From assembly GCF_000091305.1 (NCBI RefSeq), contig NC_013929.1, positions 6,882,001 to 6,946,000 of the forward strand: a stretch of DNA of 64,000 nucleotides, in the 5' to 3' direction. Positions 32,268-41,790 of the stretch are shown one piece after another. This stretch comes from Streptomyces scabiei 87.22. GTDB lineage: Bacteria; Actinomycetota; Actinomycetes; Streptomycetales; Streptomycetaceae. Under the pieces are notes generated by a model, which saw only the letters and a list, made by a program, of their open reading frames with translations, had not been told where the DNA came from and made no database searches. The stretch's first letter is position 1. The number at the start of each line of letters is the position of its first letter. A program made the position numbers and the translations under genes.

Positions 32268-32523
32268 CCGCCCGACTCGCCTCACGGCGGCCCACCCCCG
32301 TATCCCGGACCCCCGAAGGCGTCCCGCACCGTGTCCTGCTCGTTTGTGTCCTGCTTGTTTCGGACGCGCCCCACCGCGCCCGTCCTTCCGACCAACGAAG
32401 ACGTCATCCGCTGTGCTCCGGTTCACCGCCCGGCGTGACAAGGTTCACTCGTACGAGGGGAAATGGCAGGTCACGTCGGTTCACACGCCCTCCCTCCGCA
32501 CGGTGAAGTGCCGGAAAACCCCT

Positions 32524-32550
32524 GTGACCACCGCGCAACGGGCAGGCAAC
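32524..32550 (+). promoter_or_regulatory. GlnR-like box upstream of the siroheme-type chelatase
   Basis: GTGAC-n6-GCAAC-n6-GCAAC has the 11-bp periodicity of GlnR boxes: the first site is a perfect gTnAC, and the others match 4 of 5. It ends 22 nt before ATG 32573, close to the spacing seen at nasA and nir. Confidence 0.4.
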
Positions 32551-32572
32551 CTCCTCCCGGCACCATGGACCC

Positions 32573-33433
32573 ATGACGGCGACGACGACCAAGTCGAACG
32601 CGGACCTCGACAGTACGGCGCACATCATGAACCTGATCACCGACCAGCTGGCCGCCCAGCTCAGCCGCGTCTCCCGCGACGGAACCCGGCGTCCGGCACC
32701 GCCCGCCCTGGTCCTCGTGGCCCACGGCAGCCGTGACCCGCGCGCCCTGGCGACCGTGCGCACCCTCATGGACCGCGTCCGCGAGCAGCGCCCCGGCCTG
32801 TCCGTGCGCCTCGGCCACATCGAACTGAACGAGCCCCTGCTCCCCGACACCCTCGCCGCCCTCGGCGACCGGGAGGCGGTCCTCGTGCCCCTGCTCCTCA
32901 GCCGCGGCTACCACGTCAAGCGGGACATCCCCGAGACGGCGGCCGCCTCCGGGGCCCGTACCCGCCTCGCCGCCCCCCTCGGCCCGCACCCCCTCCTCGT
33001 GGACACCCTGCACGCCCGCCTCGTCGAGGCCGGCTGGCCCGCCCGGACGAGCGCCGCCGCCCGCCGCACCGGCGCCGTGGTGCTCGCCGCCGCCGGCTCC
33101 CGCGACCCCGAGGCCGCCGAGGACACCGGCCGCACGGCCCGGCTCCTCGCCGACCGCCTGGGCGTCCCGGTGGTCCCCGCCTACGCCTCCGCCGCGGCCC
33201 CCACCGTCGCCGAGGCCGTCCGCGCCCTGACCGCCGCGGGCCGCACCCGCGTCGCGGTGGCCTCCTACTTCACGGCCCCGGGCCGCTTCGCGACGGAATG
33301 CGCGAAGGCGGCCCCGTGGATCGCGTCGGCCCCCCTGGGAGCCCACCCGTCCATGGCCACCCTGATCCTGCACCGCTACGACGAGGCACGGACGACCAGG
33401 ACGAGCCCCCTGCCGGCCCTGGCGACGACCTAG
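32573..33433 (+). CDS. sirohydrochlorin chelatase-like protein (CbiX family)
   Basis: 286 residues with two CbiX-like halves. The first opens with ALVLVAHGSRDPRALATVRTL, whose VAHGSRDP motif holds the catalytic His, followed by VPLLLSRGYHVKRDIP, the second metal-ligand His. The second half has AVVLAAAGSRDPEAAEDTGR (His replaced by Ala) and VAVASYFTAPGRF, so only the first site looks complete. CbiX-type enzymes insert cobalt or ferrous iron into sirohydrochlorin. Siroheme is the cofactor of NirB, and the gene lies between nasA and the core genes, so siroheme synthesis is the likely role. Confidence 0.85.
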   Translation: MTATTTKSNADLDSTAHIMNLITDQLAAQLSRVSRDGTRRPAPPALVLVAHGSRDPRALATVRTLMDRVREQRPGLSVRLGHIELNEPLLPDTLAALGDREAVLVPLLLSRGYHVKRDIPETAAASGARTRLAAPLGPHPLLVDTLHARLVEAGWPARTSAAARRTGAVVLAAAGSRDPEAAEDTGRTARLLADRLGVPVVPAYASAAAPTVAEAVRALTAAGRTRVAVASYFTAPGRFATECAKAAPWIASAPLGAHPSMATLILHRYDEARTTRTSPLPALATT

Positions 33434-33602
33434 AAGGCGCCTCCGAAGGGGCGCGGGGCCGTATCGAACGAGCGGCTCCGCCGCGTGGGCGCGCGACCCG
33501 CCACGACACCCCGCACCCGCCCGACGGCCCACCCCGCCCGACAGCCCGACCCGGCGCACGAGTAGGCACCCATTTGTCACACCCGCCCCGTACTGTCGAA
33601 TC

Positions 33603-34928
33603 ATGGAAGGCACCACACCCCCCGGCAACGAGACCCCTGCGAACCACGACACCCCGGCCGCCTACGACCCGCCCTCCGCGGAGCGCTACGCCCCCGAGCC
33701 CGACAAACGCCCCGGCCGCACCGCCTTCCAGCGCGACCGGGCCCGCGTCCTGCACTCCGCGGCCCTGCGCAGACTCGCCGGCAAGACCCAGGTCGTCACC
33801 CCCGGCACCCGCAACCTCGCCTGGGACGCCAGCCCCCGCACCCGGCTGACCCACTCCCTGGAGTGCGCCCAGGTCGGCCGCGAGCTGGGCGCGGCCCTCG
33901 GCTGCGACCCGGACCTCGTGGAGGCGGCCTGCCTCTCCCACGACCTCGGCCACCCCCCGTTCGGCCACAACGGCGAACAGGCGCTGAACGAGTTCGCGGA
34001 GGACTGCGGCGGCTTCGAGGGCAACGCCCAGTCCCTGCGCCTGCTGACGAGGATCGAACCCAAACGCTTCGTCCCCTCGGACACCACCGGCGACCTCGTC
34101 AGCGTCGGCCTCAACCTCACCCGCGCCGCCCTGGACGCGGCCACCAAGTACCCCTGGCCGCGCGGCGCCCACCCCACCGACCCGGCGTCCCCCAAGTTCG
34201 GCGTCTACGACGACGACCGTCCGGTGTTCGACTGGGTCCGCAAGGACGCCCCCGGCACCAGCACGACCTTCGAGGCCCAGGTCATGGACTGGTCCGACGA
34301 CGTGGCGTACTCCGTCCACGACGTCGAGGACGGCCTGCACGCCGGCCACATCGACCCCAACTGCCTGCACGCCGAGCCCGAACGGCAGGCGGTGTTCGAG
34401 GTCGCGCGCGGCCGGTACGTCCCCGCCGGCACCGACCCGGCCGAACTCGCGGCGGCCCTCGACCGCCTCCTCGACCAGGAGTGGTGGCCGCACGGCTACG
34501 ACGGGACGGCCGTCGCCCAGGCCCGCCTGAAGGACGCCACCAGCCAGCTCATCGGCCGCTTCTGCCTCGCCGCCGAGGGCGCCACCCGGCAGGCGTACGG
34601 AGGCGGCCCCCTCACCCGGTACGCCGCCGAACTCGTCGTCCCGCACGAGACGCGGCTGGAGTGCGCGGTCCTCAAGGCCGTCGCCGACCGGTACGTGATG
34701 CAGCGCGCCGAACAGGAACGGCTCCGCGCCGACCAGCGGATCGTCGTCGCCGAACTGGCCGAGGCGCTCACCGCCCGCGCGCCGGAGGGGCTCGAACCCC
34801 AGTTCCGCGCGCTGTTCGACGCGGCCCCGGACGACCGTGCCCGCAAGCGGGTGATCGTCGACCAGATCGCCTCGCTCACCGACGCTTCGGCCCGCTCCCT
34901 CCACGTGCGCCTGGCGGGGCACTCCTGA
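33603..34928 (+). CDS. dgt: deoxyguanosinetriphosphate triphosphohydrolase-like protein
   Basis: 441 residues. HD-domain features are RTRLTHSLECAQVGRELGAAL, EAACLSHDLGHPPFGHNGEQAL (HD and downstream His) and VMDWSDDVAYSVHDVEDGL (distal Asp). The opening RTAFQRDRARVLHSAALRRLAGKTQV is typical of dGTPases. It hydrolyses dGTP to deoxyguanosine and triphosphate. The dgt-dnaG proximity is common in actinobacteria. A strong hairpin follows the stop. The 169-bp gap before it has no clear feature. Confidence 0.95.
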   Translation: MEGTTPPGNETPANHDTPAAYDPPSAERYAPEPDKRPGRTAFQRDRARVLHSAALRRLAGKTQVVTPGTRNLAWDASPRTRLTHSLECAQVGRELGAALGCDPDLVEAACLSHDLGHPPFGHNGEQALNEFAEDCGGFEGNAQSLRLLTRIEPKRFVPSDTTGDLVSVGLNLTRAALDAATKYPWPRGAHPTDPASPKFGVYDDDRPVFDWVRKDAPGTSTTFEAQVMDWSDDVAYSVHDVEDGLHAGHIDPNCLHAEPERQAVFEVARGRYVPAGTDPAELAAALDRLLDQEWWPHGYDGTAVAQARLKDATSQLIGRFCLAAEGATRQAYGGGPLTRYAAELVVPHETRLECAVLKAVADRYVMQRAEQERLRADQRIVVAELAEALTARAPEGLEPQFRALFDAAPDDRARKRVIVDQIASLTDASARSLHVRLAGHS

Positions 34929-34933
34929 GGAGT

Positions 34934-34971
34934 TCCGGCCCGGACATCCACAGTGAGATGTTCGGGCCGGA
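34934..34971. terminator. bidirectional hairpin between dgt and the M28 peptidase
   Basis: A 15-bp stem (TCCGGCCCGGACATC / GATGTTCGGGCCGGA) with one non-Watson-Crick position and an 8-nt loop begins 6 nt after the dgt stop, between convergent genes. Confidence 0.75.
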
Positions 34972-35024
34972 CACCTTCCGCGCGAATCGCCGCGAACGCC
35001 CCGGGCCGGCGTGTGTGCGGGTGG

Positions 35025-36602
35025 TTACTCCGCGACCTCGTCGTGGTCGGAGTGGAGGCCGCCGCCGCTGGTGTCGCCGCCCGTGGTGGGCTTGGACGCG
35101 ACCGGCTCGGCGAGCGAGCTCAGGTCGTGGGTGTAGGTGCCCACCGCGTTGGCGATGACACCGATGTTGATGCCGAACGCCTTCATGCTGATGTTCTTCA
35201 GGTTGTCGCACGCGGCGTGGTAGCACGCGTCGTAGGCGACGCCGGCGGTTCCGCCGAACACCGCGGCCTGGTTCGCGGTCTTGATGCCTTCGGCGCCCGT
35301 GAAGGTGCCGCCGGAGGGGATACCGACCGCGATGAACGGCCCGTAGTCGGAGCGGCCGGAGAAGTCGGTGCCCTCGTGCGGCTCGCCCTTGGAGTCGAGG
35401 AACCGGTTGATGTCACGTTCGAGCTGGGCCGAGCCCTCGGGGCCGGGGCCCGCGCCCACACCGTCCGAGTCGTCGCCGTCGTACACGAACTGGGCGTGGT
35501 TCGGAGAGGCGATCATGTCGAAGTTCAGATAGAGCTTGATCTGCTCGCGCTGCTGTTCGGTGAGCCGTTCGACGTACGACTCGGAGCCGACCAGGCCGAG
35601 CTCCTCGGCCGACCAGAAGGCGAACTTCACCTTGTTGGGCTGCTGCTTGCCCGGCTTGAGGTTCTCGGCGAGTTCCTCGGCGACCTCGAGGATGCCGGCC
35701 GAGCCGGAACCGTTGTCGTTGATGCCGGGGCCCGCGGTGACCGAGTCGAGGTGGGCGCCGACCATCACGGTGCTGTCCGCGTCACCGCCGGGGGTCTCCG
35801 CCATGACGTTCTTCGATGTGCGGTTCTCCTGGAGCTGGCGGACCTCGAAGCCGACCGTGACCACGCCCGCCGCGACGTCGGCGGCGAGCGCCTCGCCCTC
35901 GGCCTGGCTGAGTCCGGCGGTCGGGATCTTCGCGCTCGCCGGGTCGCCGAGGGTGCCGGCGAGGGCCCCAGCGGTGTTGTTGTAGATGATCGCGCCGACG
36001 GCTCCCGCCTCGGAGGCGACGAGCTGCTTCTGCGCGAAGGTGCAGCCGCCTCGCTTGATCAGGGCGATCTTGCCGGTGAAGGCACCGGCCGCGTAGTCAC
36101 CGGCCTCACAGCCCGAGGTGGCGTCCACCGCGGCGGCCGCCAGCGGGGCCGTGATGCCGCCCACCGGCGTCGACTTGGTGTACGTCATCGCCGCGATGCC
36201 GAGACCGCGCGGCGTCGGCGAGAGAACGGACGCCTTCTCCGCGAGGGTCTCGATGTAGGCGAACTCGAACGTGTCGTACGAGACCTTGTAGCCGGCCTTC
36301 TTCAGCACCTTGTAGACGTACTCGGCGGACTTGTCGTGGCCCGGCGTACCGGCCGCGCGGTTGCCGCCGTTGGCGTCGGCTATCGCCTGCAGCGCCTTCA
36401 GGTGCTTGTACGCGTCTTTCGTGGACGACTCCCTGACCAGCTTCCGGGAGAGCTTCTTGGCGTCCTTGGCCGGCTTGCTGTCGTTGCTGTCGGCGTCGGC
36501 CGTTCCGGCGGAGACGATCAGCAGCGGTGCCGCGAGCGCGAGGGCGGCGATGGCCGCGACGGGTCTGCGCGAGCGAGGCGATGCCTTGGGTGATGCGTTC
36601 AC
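35025..36602 (-). CDS. secreted M28-family aminopeptidase with PA domain
   Basis: 525 residues, GTG start. Signal peptide VAAIAALALAAPLLIVSAGTADA, a PA domain at about 140-250 (GKIALIKRGGCTFAQKQLVA, AGAVGAIIYNNTAG), then the peptidase. The two-zinc ligands are readable: H in VMVGAHLDSV, D in GINDNGSGSAG, E-E in FWSAEELGL, D in LNFDMIASPN and H in CYHAACDNL. It resembles the Streptomyces griseus aminopeptidase group and releases N-terminal residues from extracellular peptides. The C-terminal tail is Gly/Ser/Asp-rich. The 361-bp divergent gap to the ferredoxin reductase (36603-36963) should hold both promoters; no operator is recognised there. Confidence 0.94.
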   Translation of the reverse strand: MNASPKASPRSRRPVAAIAALALAAPLLIVSAGTADADSNDSKPAKDAKKLSRKLVRESSTKDAYKHLKALQAIADANGGNRAAGTPGHDKSAEYVYKVLKKAGYKVSYDTFEFAYIETLAEKASVLSPTPRGLGIAAMTYTKSTPVGGITAPLAAAAVDATSGCEAGDYAAGAFTGKIALIKRGGCTFAQKQLVASEAGAVGAIIYNNTAGALAGTLGDPASAKIPTAGLSQAEGEALAADVAAGVVTVGFEVRQLQENRTSKNVMAETPGGDADSTVMVGAHLDSVTAGPGINDNGSGSAGILEVAEELAENLKPGKQQPNKVKFAFWSAEELGLVGSESYVERLTEQQREQIKLYLNFDMIASPNHAQFVYDGDDSDGVGAGPGPEGSAQLERDINRFLDSKGEPHEGTDFSGRSDYGPFIAVGIPSGGTFTGAEGIKTANQAAVFGGTAGVAYDACYHAACDNLKNISMKAFGINIGVIANAVGTYTHDLSSLAEPVASKPTTGGDTSGGGLHSDHDEVAE

Positions 36603-36963
36603 AGAGGTCCTTCCCCAGGGATGTGCGAACGAGGTGCAAGGGACGCTAGCGAGCCGCAGGGATCATCAGAAGGGTTTTCTTGCAACTCATGTTCGGTTTC
36701 GCCGATTTGGCCCCGCATGTTCCTTGCGGGCGGGGCCACTTGGCCGATCCGGTGGCACGGAACCGATCCCTCCGGTGGTGGTCCCTCCTCGGGCTCCTCG
36801 TCACGGTTCCTCCCGGCGGGAATCCTCCCCGGATGTGACCCGCTGTGGCCCGATCGGGTCACTCCCTCTTCCCGCATCACGCTCCGTGCGGGACGCTCGC
36901 AAGGGCGACATCCGCAAGGTTCATCTGGGGTCCGTCCCCAGACCCCCTGGCAGGAGGCATCAA

Positions 36964-38229
36964 GTGGTCGACGCGGATCAGACATTCGTCATCGTCGGTG
37001 GCGGTCTCGCCGGCGCGAAGGCGGCCGAGACGCTCCGAGCGGAGGGCTTCACCGGCCGCGTGATACTGATCTGCGACGAACGGGACCACCCCTACGAGCG
37101 CCCGCCGCTGTCCAAGGGCTACCTCCTCGGCAAGGAGGAGCGCGACAGCGTCTTCGTCCACGAGCCCTCCTGGTACGCGCGCCACGACATCGAGCTGCAC
37201 CTCGGCCAGACCGTCGACGCGATCGACCGCACGGCCAGGACCGTCCGCTTCGGCGACGACGGCACCCTCGTCCACTACGACAAGCTGCTGATCGCCACCG
37301 GCGCCGAACCCCGCCGCCTGGACATCCCGGGCACCGACCTCGCGGGCGTCCACCATCTGCGCCGCCTCGCCCACGCCGAACGCCTCAAGGGCGTCCTCGC
37401 CGCCCTCGGCCGGGACAACGGCCACCTCGTCGTCGCCGGCGCCGGCTGGATCGGCCTGGAGGTGGCGGCCGCGGCCCGTGAGTACGGCGCGGAGGTCACC
37501 GTCGTGGAACCGGAACCCACCCCGCTGCACGGTGTGCTCGGCCCCGAGCTGGGCAACCTCTTCGCCGAGCTGCACCGCGAGCGCGGCGTCCGCTTCCACT
37601 TCGGCGCGCGACTCACCGAGATCGTCGGCCAGGACGGCATGGTCCTCGCGGCCCGCACCGACACGGGGGAGGAGCACCCGGCCCACGACGTCCTCGCGGC
37701 CATCGGCGCCGCCCCGCGCATCGGTCTCGCCGAAGCGGCCGGTCTGGAGATCGCCGACCGCGCGCACGGCGGCGGCATCGTCGTCGACGCGGGGCTCCGC
37801 ACGTCCGATCCCGCCGTCTACGCAGCCGGTGACGTCGTCTCCTTCCCGCACGCCCTGTTCGACACCCGGCTGCGGGTGGAGCACTGGGCCAACGCGCTCA
37901 ACGGCGGACCGGCCGCCGCACGCTCGATGCTCGGGCAGGACGTCACGTACGACCGGGTGCCGTACTTCTTCTCGGACCAGTACGACATGGGGATGGAGTA
38001 CTCGGGGTGGGCGCCGCCCGGGTCGTACGACCAGGTGGTGATCCGGGGGGACGCGGGGAAGCGCGAGTTCATCGCGTTCTGGCTGAAGGAGGGGCGGGTG
38101 CTGGCCGGGATGAACGTGAACGTGTGGGATGTCACCGACCCGATCCAGCAGCTGATCAGAATCCGGGCGCGGGTGGACGACGAGGCGCTGTCGAATCCCC
38201 AGGTGCCCCTGGAGAGTCTGGTCGCCTAG
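36964..38229 (+). CDS. FAD-dependent ferredoxin reductase
   Basis: 421 residues from GTG 36964, with CAGGAGG 6 nt upstream; the longer open frame upstream is non-coding. Motifs are FVIVGGGLAGAKAAETLRAEG (FAD), HPYERPPLSKGYLLG (typical of ferredoxin/rubredoxin reductases), LVVAGAGWIGLEVAAAAREYGAEV (NAD) and VYAAGDVVSFP. The C-terminal reductase domain includes VPYFFSDQYDMGMEYSGWAPPG. It transfers electrons from NAD(P)H to a ferredoxin, for example for a P450 or Rieske oxygenase, but no such partner is adjacent. Confidence 0.93.
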   Translation: MVDADQTFVIVGGGLAGAKAAETLRAEGFTGRVILICDERDHPYERPPLSKGYLLGKEERDSVFVHEPSWYARHDIELHLGQTVDAIDRTARTVRFGDDGTLVHYDKLLIATGAEPRRLDIPGTDLAGVHHLRRLAHAERLKGVLAALGRDNGHLVVAGAGWIGLEVAAAAREYGAEVTVVEPEPTPLHGVLGPELGNLFAELHRERGVRFHFGARLTEIVGQDGMVLAARTDTGEEHPAHDVLAAIGAAPRIGLAEAAGLEIADRAHGGGIVVDAGLRTSDPAVYAAGDVVSFPHALFDTRLRVEHWANALNGGPAAARSMLGQDVTYDRVPYFFSDQYDMGMEYSGWAPPGSYDQVVIRGDAGKREFIAFWLKEGRVLAGMNVNVWDVTDPIQQLIRIRARVDDEALSNPQVPLESLVA

Positions 38230-38343
38230 CGCCCGCCGGGTGTGCGGTGCGGGGCGACCGCGGGCCGTCGAGGGACGGTCGCGCGGTTCCCCGCGCCGCT
38301 TCGGCAGCACAGCCCTGTCAGCGGGTCACCGTAGAATCTCCGC

Positions 38344-40245
38344 GTGGCAGGACGGATCAACGACGAGGACGTGAAGGCGGTTCGGGACGCGGTCCCGATC
38401 GACGCCGTGGTGTCCGAGTACCTCCAGCTGCGCAACGCGGGCGGCGGAAACCTGAAGGGCCTGTGCCCCTTCCACGACGAGAAGTCGCCGTCGTTCCAGG
38501 TCAGCCCCAGCAAGGGGCTCTTCCACTGCTTCGGCTGCCAGGAGGGCGGCGACACCATCACCTTCGTGATGAAGGTGGACCACCTCTCCTTCTCCGAGGC
38601 GGTCGAGCGCCTCGCCGGCCAGGCCGGCATCACCCTGCGCTACGAGGAGGGCGGGTACAACCCCACCCACCAGCGCGGTGAGCGCATCCGCCTGGTCGAG
38701 GCCCACAAGCTCGCCGCCGAGTGGTACGCGCAGCAGCTCGCCACCAGCCCCGAGGCCGACACCGGCCGGATCTTCCTCGCCGAGCGCGGCTTCGACCAGG
38801 CCGCCGCCGTCCACTTCGGCGTCGGCTACAGCCCCCAGGGCTGGGACCACCTCACCCGCTTCCTGCGCGGCAAGGGCTTCGCCGACAAGGAACTGCTGCT
38901 GTCCGGGCTGTCCCAGGAGGGCCGCCGGGGCCCGATCGACCGCTTCCGGGGCCGTCTGATGTGGCCCATCCGCGACATCGGCGGCGACGTGGTCGGCTTC
39001 GGCGCCCGCAAGCTCTACGAGTCGGACAACGGACCGAAGTACCTGAACACGCCGGACACCGCGATCTACCGCAAGTCCCAGGTCCTCTACGGCATCGACC
39101 TCGCCAAGAAGGACATCGCCAAGGCCAGCCGGGCCGTCGTGGTCGAGGGCTACACCGACGTCATGGCCTGCCACCTCGCCGGGGTCACCACGGCCATCGC
39201 CACCTGCGGCACGGCCTTCGGCGGCGACCACATCAAGATCCTGCGCCGGCTCCTCATGGACAACGGCTCGGCCCGCGTGATCTTCACCTTCGACGGCGAC
39301 GCGGCCGGCCAGAAGGCCGCCCTGCGCGCCTTCGAGGACGACCAGAAGTTCGCCGCCGAGACGTACATCGCGATCGCCCCGGACGGCATGGACCCCTGCG
39401 AACTGCGCCTGGCCAAGGGCGACGACGCGGTGGTCGAACTGACCGAACCCCGCACCCCGCTCTTCGAGTTCGCGCTCCGCCAGATCGTGGCCCGCTACGA
39501 CCTGGAGACCCCGGCGGGCCGCGCGGCCGCCCTCGACGAGGCGGCGCCCGTGGTGGCCCGCATCAAGAACAGCGGCGCGCAGCACGAGGTCGCCGTGCAG
39601 CTCGCCGGCATGCTCGGCATCCTCGACACCCAGTTCGTCGTCAAGCGCGTCGCCCAGCTGGCCCGCTGGGCCCGCGACCGGGGCGGCCAGGGCCCCGCAC
39701 CCGCCGCCCGGCACACGGCCCAGCCGTACGAGTCCACCGCCCGGCCCCCCTCCGGCCCGGCCCTCACCCTGCGCAACCCGGTCTTCGCCACCGAGCGCGA
39801 ACTCCTCAAACTCGCCCTCCAGCGCCCGGAGCTGGTCGCCCCCGCCTTCGACGCCTACGGGGTCGACGAGTTCACCGCCGCCCCGTACGCGGCCGTCCGC
39901 GTGGCGATCATCGAGGCCGGCGGGGTCGAGTACGGCGCCGAGGACCCCCAGGAGTACCTGGTCCGGGTCCGCGAGGCGGCGCCGGACGACACCGTGCGGG
40001 CCATGGTGACCGAGCTGGCGGTCGAGGCGATCATGCGCAAGAAGGTCGACGAGGTGTACGCGGGCGACCAGCTCGTCACCGTACGCCGCCGGGCCGTGGA
40101 GCGCCGGGTGCGCGACGTCCAGGGCAGCCTGGCCCGCGCGACCGCCCAGGGCGACCCCGCCCAGCTGGCCGCCGTGCAGAACGAGTTGTGGGTGCTGCAG
40201 CAGTACGACCAGGCGTTGCGGGAGCGGGGCGCGGAGGCGCTCTGA
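38344..40245 (+). CDS. dnaG: DNA primase
   Basis: 633 residues, GTG start. The N-terminal zinc-binding domain has C41, H44, C62 and C65 (CPFHDEKSPSF ... LFHCFGCQEGGD). The catalytic core includes YLNTPDTAIYRKSQVLYG. The TOPRIM motifs are VVVEGYTDVMACHLAG (Glu near residue 267) and FTFDGDAAGQKAA (DxD near 319). A C-terminal DnaB-binding domain follows from about 480. It synthesises RNA primers at the replication fork. Its position immediately upstream of a principal-type sigma factor follows the classical dnaG-sigma arrangement. Confidence 0.97.
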   Translation: MAGRINDEDVKAVRDAVPIDAVVSEYLQLRNAGGGNLKGLCPFHDEKSPSFQVSPSKGLFHCFGCQEGGDTITFVMKVDHLSFSEAVERLAGQAGITLRYEEGGYNPTHQRGERIRLVEAHKLAAEWYAQQLATSPEADTGRIFLAERGFDQAAAVHFGVGYSPQGWDHLTRFLRGKGFADKELLLSGLSQEGRRGPIDRFRGRLMWPIRDIGGDVVGFGARKLYESDNGPKYLNTPDTAIYRKSQVLYGIDLAKKDIAKASRAVVVEGYTDVMACHLAGVTTAIATCGTAFGGDHIKILRRLLMDNGSARVIFTFDGDAAGQKAALRAFEDDQKFAAETYIAIAPDGMDPCELRLAKGDDAVVELTEPRTPLFEFALRQIVARYDLETPAGRAAALDEAAPVVARIKNSGAQHEVAVQLAGMLGILDTQFVVKRVAQLARWARDRGGQGPAPAARHTAQPYESTARPPSGPALTLRNPVFATERELLKLALQRPELVAPAFDAYGVDEFTAAPYAAVRVAIIEAGGVEYGAEDPQEYLVRVREAAPDDTVRAMVTELAVEAIMRKKVDEVYAGDQLVTVRRRAVERRVRDVQGSLARATAQGDPAQLAAVQNELWVLQQYDQALRERGAEAL

Positions 40246-40368
40246 GCCCTGCCGGCACGCGCCCCGGGCCGGGCACGTCCCCGCAGCACATGCCAATCCG
40301 CGCCGGAGCCACCCCCGCCCGTCCGGCCCGCGAGCGGCGTACGGCCCTCCCAGCAGCGCACTCCTACG

Positions 40369-40383
40369 GCACGGTAACCGTGC
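40369..40383. promoter_or_regulatory. 15-bp palindrome upstream of hrdA
   Basis: GCACGGT-A-ACCGTGC is a perfect palindrome in the 375-bp gap between dnaG and the sigma gene, about 240 nt before GTG 40621. It may be an operator. The rest of the gap has an AT-richer stretch (40395-40450) that may hold a promoter. Confidence 0.35.
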
Positions 40384-40620
40384 GGTCACGCACCGGACGC
40401 AAAAAGTCACCGCACGCCCCTCGTTTCGGCTGTGTGTCGTACTCCACACTGGGTTCCGGTGCCTGAGTCCTCGGAGCGCGGCCGACCCGTCCCCCATGGG
40501 TCCGAGATCCCCGCGGTTCCGCTCGATGAGTTAGGGATGGACGGCGGAGAGGCCGCCCGCGCCATCCCAGACGTACCGCTGCCGCACGCCCGGGCAGCGA
40601 CATTCCTGGAGGTCGCCCCC

Positions 40621-41784
40621 GTGCAGACCCAGACCCTCGTACAGAACGACACCGGTACGGCCATCGGTACCGGCGGCGCGGAGCCGGACCCGGAGACCGA
40701 TGTGATCACCGCGGTGCCCGCCCAGAGCCGCGCCGCGCACCACCCCGAGGCGACCCCGGACGACCCGCCCGGGCCCGACGGGCCGCCGTCCGCCGGGCCG
40801 GAGGCCGTCGGGCCGGCCGACCCCTCCGAGCCGGAGCCGGTCGAACTGCCGCGCGTGCGTCCGGACACCAGCGGCCCGTCCTCGGACCTGTTCCGCCAGT
40901 ACCTGCGCGAGATCGGCCGCATCCCCCTCCTGACGGCCGTGGAGGAGGTGGAGCTGGCCCGCCGCGTCGAGGCCGGCCTCTTCGCCGAGGAGCGGCTCGG
41001 CACCGCCTCCGGCCTCGACACCCGGCTCGCCCTCGACCTCGACCGGCTCGTCGTCATGGGCCGCATGGCCAAACGCCGCCTCATCGAGGCGAACCTGCGG
41101 CTGGTCGTGTCGGTGGCCAAGCGGTACGTCGGCCGCGGCCTGACCATGCTCGACCTGGTCCAGGAGGGGAACCTGGGCCTCATCCGGGCCGTCGAGAAGT
41201 TCGACTACGCCCGCGGCTACAAGTTCTCGACGTACGCGACCTGGTGGATCCGCCAGGCCATGTCCCGTGCCCTCGCCGACCAGGCCCGCACGATCCGCGT
41301 CCCCGTCCACGTCGTCGAGCTGATCAACCGGGTCGTGCGTGTGCAGCGCCGCATGCTCCAGGAACGCGGGTACGAGCCCACGCCGGACGAGGTGGCCGCC
41401 CACCTCGACCTCGCCCCCGAGCGCGTCAGCGAGGTGCTGCGCCTCGCCCAGGAACCGGTCTCCCTGCACGCCCCCGTGGGCGAGGAGGACGACGTGGCCC
41501 TGGGCGACCTCATCGAGGACGGCGACGCGGCGAGCCCCGTGGAGTCGGCGGCGTTCCTGCTGCTGCGGGAACACCTCGAAGCGGTCCTCTCCACCCTCGG
41601 CGAACGCGAACGCAAGGTGGTCCAGCTCCGCTACGGCCTCGCCGACGGCCGCCCCCGCACGCTGGAGGAGATAGGCCGCATCTTCGGCGTCACCCGGGAA
41701 CGGATACGCCAGATCGAGTCCAAGACCCTCAACAAACTCCGTGACCACGCCTTCGCGGACCAGCTGCGGGGTTACCTGGACTGA
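40621..41784 (+). CDS. hrdA: principal-type RNA polymerase sigma-70 factor, HrdA-like
   Basis: 387 residues from GTG 40621, chosen because GGAGGT lies 7 nt upstream; an in-frame ATG at 40537 is an alternative. A variable acidic/Pro-rich N-terminus is followed by region 1.2 (SDLFRQYLREIGRIPLLTAVEEVELARRVE). Region 2 has ANLRLVVSVAKRYVGRGLTM, LDLVQEGNLGLIRAVEKFDY and RGYKFSTYATWWIRQAMSRAL. Region 3 follows, and region 4 has LRYGLADGRPRTLEEIGRIFGVTRERIRQIESKTLNKLR. The dnaG neighbourhood and length match HrdA of S. coelicolor (group 2, non-essential) rather than HrdB, which is longer. It directs RNA polymerase to -35/-10 promoters. Confidence 0.9.
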   Translation: MQTQTLVQNDTGTAIGTGGAEPDPETDVITAVPAQSRAAHHPEATPDDPPGPDGPPSAGPEAVGPADPSEPEPVELPRVRPDTSGPSSDLFRQYLREIGRIPLLTAVEEVELARRVEAGLFAEERLGTASGLDTRLALDLDRLVVMGRMAKRRLIEANLRLVVSVAKRYVGRGLTMLDLVQEGNLGLIRAVEKFDYARGYKFSTYATWWIRQAMSRALADQARTIRVPVHVVELINRVVRVQRRMLQERGYEPTPDEVAAHLDLAPERVSEVLRLAQEPVSLHAPVGEEDDVALGDLIEDGDAASPVESAAFLLLREHLEAVLSTLGERERKVVQLRYGLADGRPRTLEEIGRIFGVTRERIRQIESKTLNKLRDHAFADQLRGYLD

Positions 41785-41790
41785 GGGGAC

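Noticed and set aside
38281..38300. Further full copy of the intergenic repeat before dnaG
   Set aside because: Only a short 'gcgcggttccccgcg'-like part is present, too degenerate to list as a separate repeat.
38326..40497. 723-residue minus-strand frame over dnaG
   Set aside because: Antisense of the primase; no domain signature and very Gly/Val/Ala-rich.
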